Counted from the first letter of the stretch, positions 27,425 through 36,575 are shown. The stretch: 64,000 nt of DNA from Streptococcus oralis subsp. dentisani (GCF_002096335.1 NZ_NCUW01000024.1:1-64000), one strand, 5' to 3'. Made by a program: numbers and translations. Notes: a model not told the origin generated them from the sequence alone.

Positions 27425-27835
27425 TTAAGCATTTTTAATGGTTTCCGCGACTTGGGCAAGTTTGTCAAAGTCAGGTTCGTGGGCGATAAAGTCAATCTTG
27501 AGGTCATCTTCTGCACCGTAGCGAGGTACGAGGTGCACGTGAGTATGAAAGACTGTTTGACCAGCGATTTCCTCGCAGTTAGCAATGATATTCATGCCGA
27601 CAGCCTTGGTAGCCTTCATAACTTTTTGAGCTACCAGTGGCACTTGGGCAAAGAGTTGGCTGGCACTTGTAGCATCCATCTCCAAAAGATTGCGATAATG
27701 TTCTTTTGGTACAATGAGGGTGTGTCCAGGCGTTACTTGAGAGATATCAAGAAAGGCAAGAACCTGCTCATCTTCGTATACTTTTGAAGCAGGAATCTCC
27801 CCTGCGATAATCTTACAAAAAATGCAATCTGACAT
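27425..27835 (-). CDS. hit: HIT family hydrolase
   Basis: A 136-residue histidine-triad protein. The catalytic motif HTHVHLVPR (about residues 98-106) and the zinc-type N-terminal CIFCKIIAGEIPA are both visible. HIT proteins hydrolyse nucleotide phosphoramidates or dinucleoside polyphosphates. The ATG at 27835 is used because GAGGTGG lies about eight bases upstream; the ATG at 27844 overlaps that site. It is divergent from ecsA. Confidence 0.92.
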   Translation of the reverse strand: MSDCIFCKIIAGEIPASKVYEDEQVLAFLDISQVTPGHTLIVPKEHYRNLLEMDATSASQLFAQVPLVAQKVMKATKAVGMNIIANCEEIAGQTVFHTHVHLVPRYGAEDDLKIDFIAHEPDFDKLAQVAETIKNA

Positions 27836-27902
27836 AAAATCCACCTCTACTCTATTGAATTTTGATATAATATAGCTACATTATACCAGATTCGGAGAAA
27901 AT

Positions 27903-28634
27903 ATGTTAGAAATTAAAAACCTGACAGGTGGCTATGTTCATGTCCCTGTCTTGAAAGATGTGTCCTTTACAGTTGAAAGTGGGCAGTTGGTCGGTTTGAT
28001 TGGTCTCAACGGTGCTGGGAAATCAACGACTATCAATGAAATTATCGGTCTTTTGACACCTTACAGTGGTTCCATCAATATCAATGGTCTGACCCTGCGA
28101 GAAGATGCGACCAATTACCGCAAGCAGATCGGCTACATCCCAGAAACGCCTAGCTTGTACGAGGAATTGACTCTCAGAGAGCATATCGAGACGGTTGCTA
28201 TGGCTTATGGAATCGATCAGAAAATAGCTTTTGAGCGAGTGGAACCTTTGTTAAAGATGTTTCGTCTGGATCAAAAATTGGACTGGTTTCCGGTCCATTT
28301 CTCCAAAGGGATGAAGCAGAAGGTCATGATTATCTGTGCCTTTGTCGTGGATCCGAGCCTCTTTATAGTGGATGAACCTTTCCTTGGTCTCGATCCCTTG
28401 GCGATTGCAGACTTGATTCAGCTTTTGGAAGTGGAAAAGCAAAAAGGCAAATCCATCCTCATGAGTACCCACGTGCTGGATTCGGCAGAGAAGATGTGTG
28501 ACGCCTTTGTTATCCTCCATAAGGGAGAGGTGCGGGCTCAGGGGAACCTCCAGCAACTCCGCGAGGCCTTTAACATGCCTGAGGCTAGCTTGAATGACAT
28601 TTACTTGGCACTGACCAAAGAGGAGGACCTATGA
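27903..28634 (+). CDS. ecsA: ABC transporter ATP-binding protein EcsA
   Basis: A 243-residue ABC ATPase. Walker A is GLNGAGKST (about 36-44), the signature is FSKGMKQKV (about 134-142) and Walker B is LFIVDEPFLGLD (about 153-164). It is paired with the membrane partner directly downstream (4-base ATGA overlap). EcsAB affects protein secretion, intramembrane proteolysis and competence in Firmicutes; the transported substrate remains uncertain. A -10 TATAAT lies at 27868-27873. Confidence 0.92.
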   Translation: MLEIKNLTGGYVHVPVLKDVSFTVESGQLVGLIGLNGAGKSTTINEIIGLLTPYSGSININGLTLREDATNYRKQIGYIPETPSLYEELTLREHIETVAMAYGIDQKIAFERVEPLLKMFRLDQKLDWFPVHFSKGMKQKVMIICAFVVDPSLFIVDEPFLGLDPLAIADLIQLLEVEKQKGKSILMSTHVLDSAEKMCDAFVILHKGEVRAQGNLQQLREAFNMPEASLNDIYLALTKEEDL

Positions 28635-29674
28635 AAGACTTGTTTTTAAGGAGAAAGCAGGCTTTTCGTAAGGAGTGTGTCGGTTATCTGCGTTATGTTC
28701 TAAATGACCACTTTGTCTTATTCCTGCTAGTTCTCATCGGTTTTCTAGCCTACCAGTACAGTCAACTCTTGCAAAATTTTCCTGAAAATCATTGGCCTAT
28801 TCTTTTGTTTTTGGGGATTGTATCTGCCTTACTTTTGGCTTGGGGAGGAATCGCTACTTACACGGAAGTACCTGACAAGCTCTTTCTCTTAGTCAGTGAA
28901 GAGGAGGTCAAGTTGTACCTCAAAGGGCAGACGGTGCGTTCATTGGTTTTCTGGACAATTGTTCAAACCCTCTTTTTGCTCCTGTTTGCGCCCTTGTTTT
29001 TAGCCATGGGCTATGGCTTGCCAGTCTTTCTTGTCTATGTGATTTTATTGGGGACTGGGAAATACCTCCTCTTTCGCCACAAAGCTAGTAAATTTTTCAC
29101 TGAAACTGGACTGGACTGGGACTATGTCATTGTCCAAGAAAGCAAGCGCAAGCAAGTCTTGCTTCGTTTCTTTGCCCTCTTTACTCAGGTCAAGGGCGTT
29201 TCAAACAGTGTCAAGCGTCGCGCTTATCTGGACTTCATCCTAAAGACTGTTCAAAAGGTGCCAGGGAAGATCTGGCAGAACCTCTATCTCCGCTCTTATC
29301 TGCGAAATGGAGACCTCTTTGCCCTCAGTCTTCGCCTCTTGCTCCTATCCTTCTTAGCTGTGATTTTTATCGAGCAGTCTTGGATTGCGACAGCAGTGGT
29401 TGTCCTGTTTAATTACCTCATGCTCTTCCAGTTGTTGGCCCTCTATCGTGCTTTTGACTACCAGTACTTGACCCAGCTCTTTCCTTTAAAAAAGGGTGAA
29501 AAAGAGAAGGGACTACAGGAAGTTATCCGAGGATTGACAGGTTTTGTTTTAATGGTTCAACTGATAGTTGGTTTGATTACCCTCCAAGAAAAACTAGCCC
29601 TTCTAGCCCTGCTTGGAGCTGGACTGGTCCTACAAATCTTGTATCTACCTTATCAGGTGAAACGCCAGATGTAA
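28631..29674 (+). CDS. ecsB: ABC transporter permease EcsB
   Basis: A 347-residue membrane protein with about six to eight hydrophobic helices (for example about 29-46, 57-75, 97-140, 233-280 and 298-340) and the EcsB pattern KDLFLRRKQAFRKECVGYLRYV at its start. It overlaps ecsA by four bases and forms the transporter with it. It sits directly before the blp locus, as recalled for pneumococcus. Confidence 0.88.
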   Translation: MKDLFLRRKQAFRKECVGYLRYVLNDHFVLFLLVLIGFLAYQYSQLLQNFPENHWPILLFLGIVSALLLAWGGIATYTEVPDKLFLLVSEEEVKLYLKGQTVRSLVFWTIVQTLFLLLFAPLFLAMGYGLPVFLVYVILLGTGKYLLFRHKASKFFTETGLDWDYVIVQESKRKQVLLRFFALFTQVKGVSNSVKRRAYLDFILKTVQKVPGKIWQNLYLRSYLRNGDLFALSLRLLLLSFLAVIFIEQSWIATAVVVLFNYLMLFQLLALYRAFDYQYLTQLFPLKKGEKEKGLQEVIRGLTGFVLMVQLIVGLITLQEKLALLALLGAGLVLQILYLPYQVKRQM

Positions 29675-29699
29675 GACTAACATTGCTTAAACAATACAA

Positions 29700-29735
29700 A
29701 AAGAAGTTGAGTTCTGTCTCAGCTTCTTTTATTTT
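29700..29735 (+). terminator. Bidirectional terminator between ecsB and blpT
   Basis: AAAAAGAAGTTGAG pairs with CTCAGCTTCTTTT around a small loop, with A and T runs on both sides. It serves ecsB on the plus strand and blpT on the minus strand. Confidence 0.88.
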
Positions 29736-30065
29736 CTACAAGATAATAGTTGATCCGTAGAGACTTAGCTTGGTTTTGACTTGGTCAAAGTGGAAACGGT
29801 CATAGGCCCGCCAAGCGGCGCGAGTAGGAGCATCTGGATTGAGAACACTGAGTCCCAGGAGAAGACTGGAAGTCTGGTAAAATTTTTCCAGCTCAATCAA
29901 GAATCGATTATCCACTGTCTCAGTTTTAGAGAGAAAGAGAAGAATAGAGTTTAATTGCTCCTGAAAGTGTACGTCGTCAGCTGTTGCCTGTTTGCAGACT
30001 TGATAGGCTTTGTTTAACTCAGTTATCAGTGCCTGAGCAGTTTTGATTGGGTCTGTATCCGTCAT
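29736..30065 (-). CDS. blpT: BlpT, blp-locus protein of unknown function
   Basis: A 109-residue helical protein without membrane segments (pattern TDTDPIKTAQALITELNKAY, then LLGLSVLNPDAPTRAAWRAYDRF). Position next to ecsAB and divergent from blpSRH identifies it as BlpT of the pneumococcal blp region. Its helical, small, cytoplasmic make-up resembles bacteriocin immunity proteins, but that is inference. A minus-strand BlpR-type site lies upstream at 30161-30193, so it is likely part of the BlpR regulon. Confidence 0.75.
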   Translation of the reverse strand: MTDTDPIKTAQALITELNKAYQVCKQATADDVHFQEQLNSILLFLSKTETVDNRFLIELEKFYQTSSLLLGLSVLNPDAPTRAAWRAYDRFHFDQVKTKLSLYGSTIIL

Positions 30066-30160
30066 GAGAATGCCTCCTTTGTGATGGTTCTAAAGTTGTT
30101 TCAAGTGATTGTCTTTCTATAATCATAGCTTATCACTTTTAACTCTTTTTTTACCTTCAA

Positions 30161-30193
30161 ATCTTTAATTGTCATTGAAATTTCCTGAATGGT
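30161..30193 (-). promoter_or_regulatory. BlpR-type operator upstream of blpT
   Basis: On the minus strand, ATTCAGGA and ATTAAAGA are 21 bases apart start to start, inside ACCATTCAGG...CAATTAAAGAT. The arrangement is the same as at the blpA promoter (36641-36673). A 21-base period places both half-sites on one DNA face, as for LytTR-type regulators. Confidence 0.75.
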
Positions 30194-30258
30194 AATTGCA
30201 GGATTTTATGATAAAATAATTGTAAGATTATCATAGCTATTTTGCGAATGATTCGACA

Positions 30259-30287
30259 CTTTAGGAATTTTTGAGAACCGTTTAGGA
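30259..30287 (+). promoter_or_regulatory. BlpR-type operator upstream of blpSRH (variant)
   Basis: CTTTAGGA (30259-30266) and GTTTAGGA (30280-30287) are 21 bases apart, the same period as the other blp sites but with divergent bases (TTTAGGA in place of TTCAAGA or TTCAGGA). A -10-like TATGCT lies at 30313-30318, in line with weaker autoregulation of the regulator operon. Confidence 0.6.
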
Positions 30288-30343
30288 TTTGGTGAAAAAT
30301 AGTTTCTAGACTTATGCTATCCTCTTTTTAGGAGGTTTTATCC

Positions 30344-30682
30344 ATGAACTACATTATCATCCAAAAAGAGAAAGAAATTTTCAAATTAAACATAAAGGAT
30401 ATCTACTATATCCAAATGCATCCAAGTAAAGCCCATACCGTGCAGATTGTTACAGAAAACGCTAGCTTTGATCTATTTCAAAATTTAAGCAATCTTGAGA
30501 AACAATATGGGGAAACCTTGACGAGATGTCATCGAAATTGTCTGGTCAACCTTGAACGAGTAAAATCCATGGATATCCAATCAAAGACCCTCTTTCTTGG
30601 AGAAGAAGGTCGATATGCTGTTCAGTATGCCAGACGTCGCTATAGAGACATTAGCCAAAAATGGTTGAAACAAGGAGAGTAA
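30344..30682 (+). CDS. blpS: BlpS, LytTR-domain DNA-binding protein
   Basis: A 112-residue protein consisting of just a LytTR DNA-binding domain (about residues 5-108, with LTRCHRNCLVNLERVKSMD typical of the family). It lacks a receiver domain, so it may modulate BlpR at the same sites. It is the first gene of the blpSRH operon and ends five bases before blpR. AGGAGG is located nine bases before its ATG. Confidence 0.85.
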   Translation: MNYIIIQKEKEIFKLNIKDIYYIQMHPSKAHTVQIVTENASFDLFQNLSNLEKQYGETLTRCHRNCLVNLERVKSMDIQSKTLFLGEEGRYAVQYARRRYRDISQKWLKQGE

Positions 30683-30686
30683 GAAG

Positions 30687-31424
30687 ATGAGAATATTTGT
30701 TTTAGAAGATGACTTTTCCCAACAAGCTAGAATTGAAACGACGATTGAGAAACTTTTGAAAAAACAGAGTATCATTCCTAGTTCTTTTGAAGTTTTTGGC
30801 AAGACAGACCAACTGCTGGCAGAGGTGCATGAGAAGGGAGCACATCAGCTTTTCTTTTTGGACATTGAGATTCGAAATGAGGAGATGAAAGGCCTAGAAG
30901 TGGCAAGAAAGATTCGGGATCGAGATCCTTATGCCCTGATTGTCTTTGTGACGACTCACTCGGAGTTTATGCCCCTGTCCTTTCGCTACCAGGTATCAGC
31001 TTTGGACTATATTGATAAGGCCTTGTCGGCAGAGGAGTTTGAGTCTCGTATCGAGACAGCTCTTCTCTATGTCAATAGTCAAGACAGCAAAAGCCTGGCG
31101 GAAGATTGCTTTTACTTTAAATCAAAATTTGCTCAATTTCAGTATCCTTTTAAAGAGGTTTACTATCTCGAAACGTCCCCAAGACCCCATCGTGTTATTC
31201 TCTATACCAAGACGGATAGGCTGGAATTTACGGCGAGTCTAGAGGAGGTTCTCAAGCAGGAACCTCGTCTCTTGCAGTGTCATCGTTCTTTTCTCATCAA
31301 TCCAGCCAATGTAGTGCATTTGGATAAGAAAGAAAAACTGCTTTACTTTCCTAATGGTGGAAGCTGTCTAATCGCGCGTTATAAGATCAGGGAAGTGTCT
31401 GAGGCTATCAATAACTTACACTGA
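30687..31424 (+). CDS. blpR: BlpR response regulator
   Basis: A 245-residue response regulator. The receiver domain (1-120) has the acidic pair EDD (7-9) and phosphorylation site Asp59 within FFLDIEI. The LytTR domain (about 140-240) contains LLQCHRSFLINPANV. It is activated by BlpH when BlpC pheromone is present and turns on the blp promoters through paired sites 21 bases apart. ATG follows AGGAGAGTAAG. It lies between blpS and blpH. Confidence 0.93.
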   Translation: MRIFVLEDDFSQQARIETTIEKLLKKQSIIPSSFEVFGKTDQLLAEVHEKGAHQLFFLDIEIRNEEMKGLEVARKIRDRDPYALIVFVTTHSEFMPLSFRYQVSALDYIDKALSAEEFESRIETALLYVNSQDSKSLAEDCFYFKSKFAQFQYPFKEVYYLETSPRPHRVILYTKTDRLEFTASLEEVLKQEPRLLQCHRSFLINPANVVHLDKKEKLLYFPNGGSCLIARYKIREVSEAINNLH

Positions 31425-31437
31425 GCTAGGAGAATTT

Positions 31438-32778
31438 ATGAATATTGCTTGGATATTATTGTATACACTTATTACTAATGGGCTAGAAATTGTCATTTTC
31501 TTTAAGGTGGATGGAATTAATCTTACTTTCGAGAGGATTTTTAAGGCTTTTCTTTTTAAGATACTGTTGGCCTTTGTTTTTGTAATGATTAGCTATATAG
31601 TAGGAAATGCTTACCTATCTTATTTTATGGAACCCTTGTACGGCATAGGCTTGTCTTTCTTATTGTTAAGAGGGCTTCCTAAAAAACTCCTTTTCTTTTA
31701 TGGTCTCTTTCCAATGATATTGGTGAATCTCTTTTATAGGGGAGTCTCCTATTTTGTGCTTCCATTTTTGGGACAAGGGCAAGTATATGATGACTACTCA
31801 TTTACTGGGTTATGTATAATAATTTTCAATTTCTTCATTTCTCTAGTATTTTTAAAATGGTTAGACTATGATTTTACTAGTTTGAGAAGGGAGATTCTAG
31901 ATAAAGATTTTCAAAAGTCCCTGATTAAGATTAACTGGATAATGGGGGCCTACTATCTAGTCATGGAAAGTCTGTCTTTTTTTGAATATGAACAAAGTAT
32001 TCAATCAACGACTGTTCGCCATCTGATTCTGGTGTTTTACTTGCTCTTTTTTATGGGGGTTGTCAAGAAATTGGATACCTACTTGAAGGAAAAACTTCAG
32101 GAAAAACTGAACCAAGAGCAGACCTTGCGCTATAGAGACATGGAGAGGTATAGTCTGCATATAGAGGAGCTTTATAAGGAAGTTCGGAGCTTTCGTCATG
32201 ATTACACCAACCTCTTGACCAGCTTACGCCTAGGTATTGCAGAGGAGGATATGGGGCAGATAAAAGAGGTCTATGACTCCGTCTTGAAGGATTCCAGTGA
32301 AAAATTGCAGGATAATAAATATGACCTGGGCCGATTGGTGAATATTCGTGACCGTTCCCTCAAAAGTCTCCTCGCAGGAAAATTTCTAAAAGCCAGAGAA
32401 AAGGATATTGTCTTTAATATCGAAGTTCCTGAGGAGATTCAAGTTGAGGAGATGAGTCTGCTTGATTTTTTAACCATCGTATCTATCCTTTGTGACAATG
32501 CTATTGAAGCCAGTCTAGAGGTCTGTCAACCTCACGTTTCAATTGCCTTTTTTAAAAATGGGGCACAGGAGACCTTCATCATTGAAAACTCCATCAAAGA
32601 AGAGGACATAGATATTTCTGAAATCTTCTCTTTTGGAGTTAGTTCTAAAGGGGAGGACCGAGGTGTTGGTCTCTATACCGTCATGAAGATTGTGGAAAGT
32701 TATCCCAATGTCAGTCTCAATACCACCTGTCAAGATCAAGTCTTTCGTCAGGTACTTGCTATGATACATACAGAATGA
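31438..32778 (+). CDS. blpH: BlpH histidine kinase (HPK10, pheromone receptor)
   Basis: A 446-residue AgrC/ComD-like sensor. The N-terminal 210 residues hold about six membrane helices and form the peptide receptor. The kinase part carries His254 in SFRHDYTNLL and an N box LCDNAIEAS (about 352-360), with the G box near FGVSSKGEDRGVGLY. It recognises the BlpC pheromone, and the receptor half varies with pherotype. It is 13 bases after blpR. A strong terminator separates it from blpC on the other strand. Confidence 0.92.
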   Translation: MNIAWILLYTLITNGLEIVIFFKVDGINLTFERIFKAFLFKILLAFVFVMISYIVGNAYLSYFMEPLYGIGLSFLLLRGLPKKLLFFYGLFPMILVNLFYRGVSYFVLPFLGQGQVYDDYSFTGLCIIIFNFFISLVFLKWLDYDFTSLRREILDKDFQKSLIKINWIMGAYYLVMESLSFFEYEQSIQSTTVRHLILVFYLLFFMGVVKKLDTYLKEKLQEKLNQEQTLRYRDMERYSLHIEELYKEVRSFRHDYTNLLTSLRLGIAEEDMGQIKEVYDSVLKDSSEKLQDNKYDLGRLVNIRDRSLKSLLAGKFLKAREKDIVFNIEVPEEIQVEEMSLLDFLTIVSILCDNAIEASLEVCQPHVSIAFFKNGAQETFIIENSIKEEDIDISEIFSFGVSSKGEDRGVGLYTVMKIVESYPNVSLNTTCQDQVFRQVLAMIHTE

Positions 32779-32780
32779 TG

Positions 32781-32822
32781 AAAAATAAGACCGAGAGTGC
32801 TTGTTTCTCGGTCTTATTTTTT
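32781..32822. terminator. Bidirectional terminator between blpH and blpC
   Basis: AAATAAGACCGAGA and TCTCGGTCTTATTT form a 14-bp perfect stem with a short loop and A/T runs on both sides. It serves blpH (plus) and blpC (minus) and reaches the blpC stop codon. Confidence 0.92.
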
Positions 32823-32977
32823 TATAGTTGTATTGGCTGATGAAGTCCTTGTGCGATGTAATGAGCATATCTATTAATGTTATATAATAAATCTTCCCAC
32901 AACCCTCCACCTGTAATCTGGTTGAGTTCAGTAGCTGTTAGTTCCTGGAATGAAGTTAGGTTTTGATTCTTATCCAT
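32822..32977 (-). CDS. blpC: BlpC peptide pheromone precursor
   Basis: A 51-residue precursor. A 24-residue double-glycine leader (MDKNQNLTSFQELTATELNQ, then ITGG) is cleaved to give a 27-residue peptide that starts GLWEDLLYNINRYAHYI and ends in HQPIQL. BlpC is processed and exported by BlpAB (or ComAB) and activates BlpH. The leader and the terminal PIQL are conserved in pneumococcal BlpC alleles; the GLWEDLLYNINRYAHYI core resembles a known pherotype as I remember it. ACAGGAGAATC precedes the ATG at 32977. It is the last gene of the blpABC operon on this strand. Confidence 0.92.
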   Translation of the reverse strand: MDKNQNLTSFQELTATELNQITGGGLWEDLLYNINRYAHYIAQGLHQPIQL

Positions 32978-33033
32978 GTTATGATTCTCCTGTTTTATAA
33001 GATAATAAATAGTTATAGAGTGTTATCTGAAAA

Positions 33034-34411
33034 TTAATCAGAATGTGTTAAAATTTTATCTTTGAAATAATCAAAATATGTTTTCTTTGCAGTTACACTA
33101 GTGACGCGACCTTGTAAGCCATATTGGATGAGCTTACTATCCTCATTAGATAGTTTTGCAAGAGCGGTTAATTTAAAGAGATTTCCTTGCTCTGTTCTGG
33201 TAGGAGTTTGATCAATGCTCTGAAGTTGGCCAATGATGGTAATACCGTGATTTCCAATCTTCTCAAGTTTTAATCTTCTCAAGTTTTAATCTTACAGTTT
33301 GTCCTTTATCTAGTAAGGGGAGATAGTCAGATGATACGTAGTAAGTGATTAGTACTTCTCTTGTATCTGTGATGACAGGGAATATTTGAGCAATTTCTGT
33401 ACCAGTTGGAATTCTATTTTTACCTTCAAATTCGCTGTTTAGATGAACGATACCTTTACTTGGAGCAGTTAAGGTATTGTTTTCCAAGCGCTGTGTCGCT
33501 TGATCTAGTTGTACTTTTAATTCTGTTAATTGATTCTCCACGGTTAGTTGTTGCTGAGAAGCAGTCTGTAAAAATTGAGTGCGGAGTACTTCAATTTTGG
33601 TTGCTAAACTATTATCATAAGTTGCTACACTTCCGATACCAGCTTGCTGAATTTTGAGGCTTGCGATAGATGATTCAAGATTTGCAATACTTTGATTGAT
33701 TTGAGATAAAAATGGCTCATCTGCAGTTTCTTGTGTTTGTTCTTGAGAGGCTACAAGATAACGATTCAAAATTGACTGGTGTGGATTGCCAGTCGGTAAG
33801 CGCGCTCTTTTGTTTATGATAGCATCTCTCAGCTCTTGATATTCTCCAATTTGTTGTTGCATTTTTGTAATTTCTTGTTCGATAGCTGATGAACTGCTAT
33901 TAGCAAGATTGGCTTGATTTGAAACCTCAGTATTAGTCTTTGTGATACCCAGTTCAATATCATGAGCTTGTTTAGTAAAATTCATAAAGGTATTATGGTA
34001 GCCAAACTCATCTTCACCAGAAAAAAGATCAGTCGCTTTTTCTAAGCTTTGTTTCAAAATTCCAAGTCCTTCTTTTTGCTTCTCAAGTCTTTGTAATTGA
34101 GTTTCTAAGGCAGTTTTCTGACTTTCTTCCATTGTTTCAGAGTATTTGATGAGTAAGTCGCCTTTTTCAACTACTTGATTTGCCACTAAATGATTAGCTA
34201 GGATAGGATTATCACTGGTCGACTGAATGGATGCAATGACACTTGTAGGGGTAATTTCTCCTTGTGACGTAACTGTAATTTCTTTTGTGGCAACAAGGGA
34301 GAAAATTAAGATGAAAGTAAACAGTAATGAAAGTGGTATGATCAATACTGTCGCATAATTATGGTAACGTCTCTGATAAAACTCGACGCTTCTAAAAAGA
34401 TTAGGATTCAT
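33034..34411 (-). pseudogene. blpB: BlpB transport accessory protein, frameshifted by a 16-bp duplication
   Basis: BlpB is the membrane-fusion (HlyD-like) partner of the BlpA exporter. The first 382 codons are open (34411 down to 33263): an N-terminal membrane helix (about 20-43), a coiled-coil hairpin (about 95-310) and the start of the C-terminal beta domain, ending at a premature stop after RLKLEKIKT. A second frame (33282-33034) continues with KLEKIGNHGITIIGQL. Between them a 16-base unit is present twice (33259-33274 and 33275-33290). Removing one copy leaves 1362 bases, that is 454 codons in one frame, which restores RLKLEKIGNHG and a 453-residue protein of normal length. Confidence 0.93.
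33259..33290. repeat. 16-bp exact tandem duplication inside blpB
   Basis: CTTCTCAAGTTTTAAT occurs twice without a gap (33259-33274, 33275-33290). Flanking bases (AATCTT on both sides) extend the homology by a few bases, so the exact breakpoint is ambiguous. The unit is not a multiple of three. Slippage back to one copy would repair blpB, so the change is potentially reversible. Confidence 0.97.
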
Positions 34412-34421
34412 AACATTCTCC

Positions 34422-36575
34422 TTATTTGTTGAATAGATGATGGTAGAAACCCTGCGCCTTCATTAACTCTTGATGACTACCAACTTCAATGATTTTCCCT
34501 TGGTCAAGAACAATGACACGGTTAGTCCGTTCGGCTATACTTAGACGATGGGCTACAAAGAGAATGGTTTTATCAGTTAGGGACATAAGATTATCTATAA
34601 CCTTTTTCTCAGTCAAAACATCGAGAGCACTAGTAGCTTCATCTAGTATTAAAACAGGAGATTTAGTTAAAAGAGCACGAGCGAGAGCAATTCGTTGCTT
34701 CTGTCCTCCTGACAGACCTGCTCCATCAGAAAGTTGAGTTTGATAGCCCATAGGCATTCTTTCAATATCTTGACGGATTTCAGCTAATTCGCAAGCTTTT
34801 AGAATATCTTCTTGGCTAATCATATTATTACCGCCCAAGGTTAAGTTTTCCAAGATAGAGCCATTAAAGATATAGGCTTGTTGGGGCAGGTAATTAATAT
34901 GACGTCGCAAGATTTTTTTATCAATATTTTTAATATCCTGATGATTGATGGTAATCTGTCCTTTGTAAGGGTCAAAGAAATTGACAATCATTTTGGCTAG
35001 AGTTGTTTTACCAGAACCACTAACTCCAACCAGGCTAACCTTATCACCTTCTTTAATTGTTAGATTGATATCTGTTAAGGTATCTCGTCCAAAACCATAC
35101 TTATAAGAAAGGTCATCAAATTCAATATCGCCCATCAAAAAATTTGAATGAACAGGATTTTCTTGAACTTGAAATTCAGATTCAACTAAATAGACCTCGT
35201 TCAAGCGGTTATTAGCAACCTTCGCAGATTGGAGTTTAGTTTGTAGGTTGATAATATTTTCCATAGGAGTTGTAAAGTAAGAAAGAAGTGTATTAAAGGT
35301 AATCAGCTGACCGATAGAAATCTTACTCGACATGACTAATTGAGCACCAAACCATAGGATAAAGATATTAAGAACTAACTTTGTTCCTTGTTTTAAATTA
35401 GTTTGTAAAATAGAATATTTAGTAAGTTTAAAGGATTTTTCCAAATAATCTACAAATTCACTGTCTATATTTTGGTAGCGATTTTCTTCACTTGTGAGTG
35501 ACTTGATGGTTTCAATCCCATTGATATCTTCGATAATGGCAGAACTAACCATAGAATTACTTTGCATGACATCGTGGTTCATTTTTTCAAAAGGCTTCAT
35601 AAAAGAAAAGATGATGAACATGTATATAGGAACGGAAATAAGAGAAAGAAGGAAGAGATTAGGGTTTTGTGCCAGTAAGACGCTCCCTACAAGAATCAGA
35701 ATGGAAACATCAAGAAGAAGAGAGAGAATGGTAGAAGCTAAGGCATCTATAATAGAGTTGGCATCTGTGAATCGTGAAATGATTTCCCCTGTACGACGTG
35801 TCGCAAAGAAAGACATAGGAAGTTCAAAGATATGGCGAATATAGGCCAAAATTACATCAATGCTTAATCTCTGACTCAGAACAGTTAGGAGATAATCTCT
35901 GGAGAAGCTCATGGCTTGTTGGAGGATATAGGTGATAATTAGACCAATTGAGATAATTCCTAAAGTTGATTTCATCTGATTTGGGATGTACTCATCCAAG
36001 ATTCCTTGGAGATAATAAGAACCACCGATATTGATAATAGTGACTAATAAGCTTGAGAGAACAATGTAAGCAATAAGAGATTTTTGTTTGAAAATCAGAG
36101 GGAGGAAGCTCAGTAGACCATTCTTTTTATCTTTATGGGGTTGATAGCTGGGTTTGGGAGCTAGAAAAATAGCTACTCCAGTCCATTCAGAGAAAAAGCG
36201 TTCTTTTGACATTTTGGTGATTTTTACAGAAGGATCAGGATCACCAATAATCAGATAGTCTTTCCTTGTTTGATAGACAACATAGTAATGTTGGAGTTTC
36301 CCTTCTTTGTTAACGTGAACGATAAATGGATAGGGGACATCGCTCATATCAAAGAGCGTTTTATCTGCTTGAATAGGCCTTGTTTCAAAGCCCATTTCAT
36401 CAGCGGCTTTTACAATGCCAAGAGCAGTCGTCCCTTCTTTGTTGGTCTTTGCAAGTTCTCTCAAGTGAGCTAGAGAAAAATCTGAACCATAGAATTTGGC
36501 AATCGAGGCTAAGGCAGCGACACCACAGTCTCTAGCATCTATTTGAGGAACAAATGTACGTTTATAAGAAGTCAT
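34422..36575 (-). CDS. blpA: BlpA peptidase-containing ABC exporter
   Basis: A 717-residue PCAT: an N-terminal C39 peptidase (residues 1-130) with catalytic Cys17 in DARDCGVAAL and the His region HVNKEGKLQHYYVVY, six membrane helices (about 165-460) and an ABC domain with GVSGSGKTT, LSGGQKQRIALARAL and ILDEATSALD. It removes GG leaders and exports BlpC and the Blp bacteriocins. The frame is intact, unlike many natural blpA alleles that carry a small repeat insertion. The start used is ATG 36575, preceded by GAAAGGA; an in-frame TTG at 36581 is less likely. Its partner blpB is broken. Confidence 0.95.
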   Translation of the reverse strand: MTSYKRTFVPQIDARDCGVAALASIAKFYGSDFSLAHLRELAKTNKEGTTALGIVKAADEMGFETRPIQADKTLFDMSDVPYPFIVHVNKEGKLQHYYVVYQTRKDYLIIGDPDPSVKITKMSKERFFSEWTGVAIFLAPKPSYQPHKDKKNGLLSFLPLIFKQKSLIAYIVLSSLLVTIINIGGSYYLQGILDEYIPNQMKSTLGIISIGLIITYILQQAMSFSRDYLLTVLSQRLSIDVILAYIRHIFELPMSFFATRRTGEIISRFTDANSIIDALASTILSLLLDVSILILVGSVLLAQNPNLFLLSLISVPIYMFIIFSFMKPFEKMNHDVMQSNSMVSSAIIEDINGIETIKSLTSEENRYQNIDSEFVDYLEKSFKLTKYSILQTNLKQGTKLVLNIFILWFGAQLVMSSKISIGQLITFNTLLSYFTTPMENIINLQTKLQSAKVANNRLNEVYLVESEFQVQENPVHSNFLMGDIEFDDLSYKYGFGRDTLTDINLTIKEGDKVSLVGVSGSGKTTLAKMIVNFFDPYKGQITINHQDIKNIDKKILRRHINYLPQQAYIFNGSILENLTLGGNNMISQEDILKACELAEIRQDIERMPMGYQTQLSDGAGLSGGQKQRIALARALLTKSPVLILDEATSALDVLTEKKVIDNLMSLTDKTILFVAHRLSIAERTNRVIVLDQGKIIEVGSHQELMKAQGFYHHLFNK

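Noticed and set aside
33263-34411. Treating the 382-codon frame as a naturally short BlpB
   Set aside because: The C-terminal domain continues in another frame, and removal of one 16-base copy restores one uninterrupted protein.
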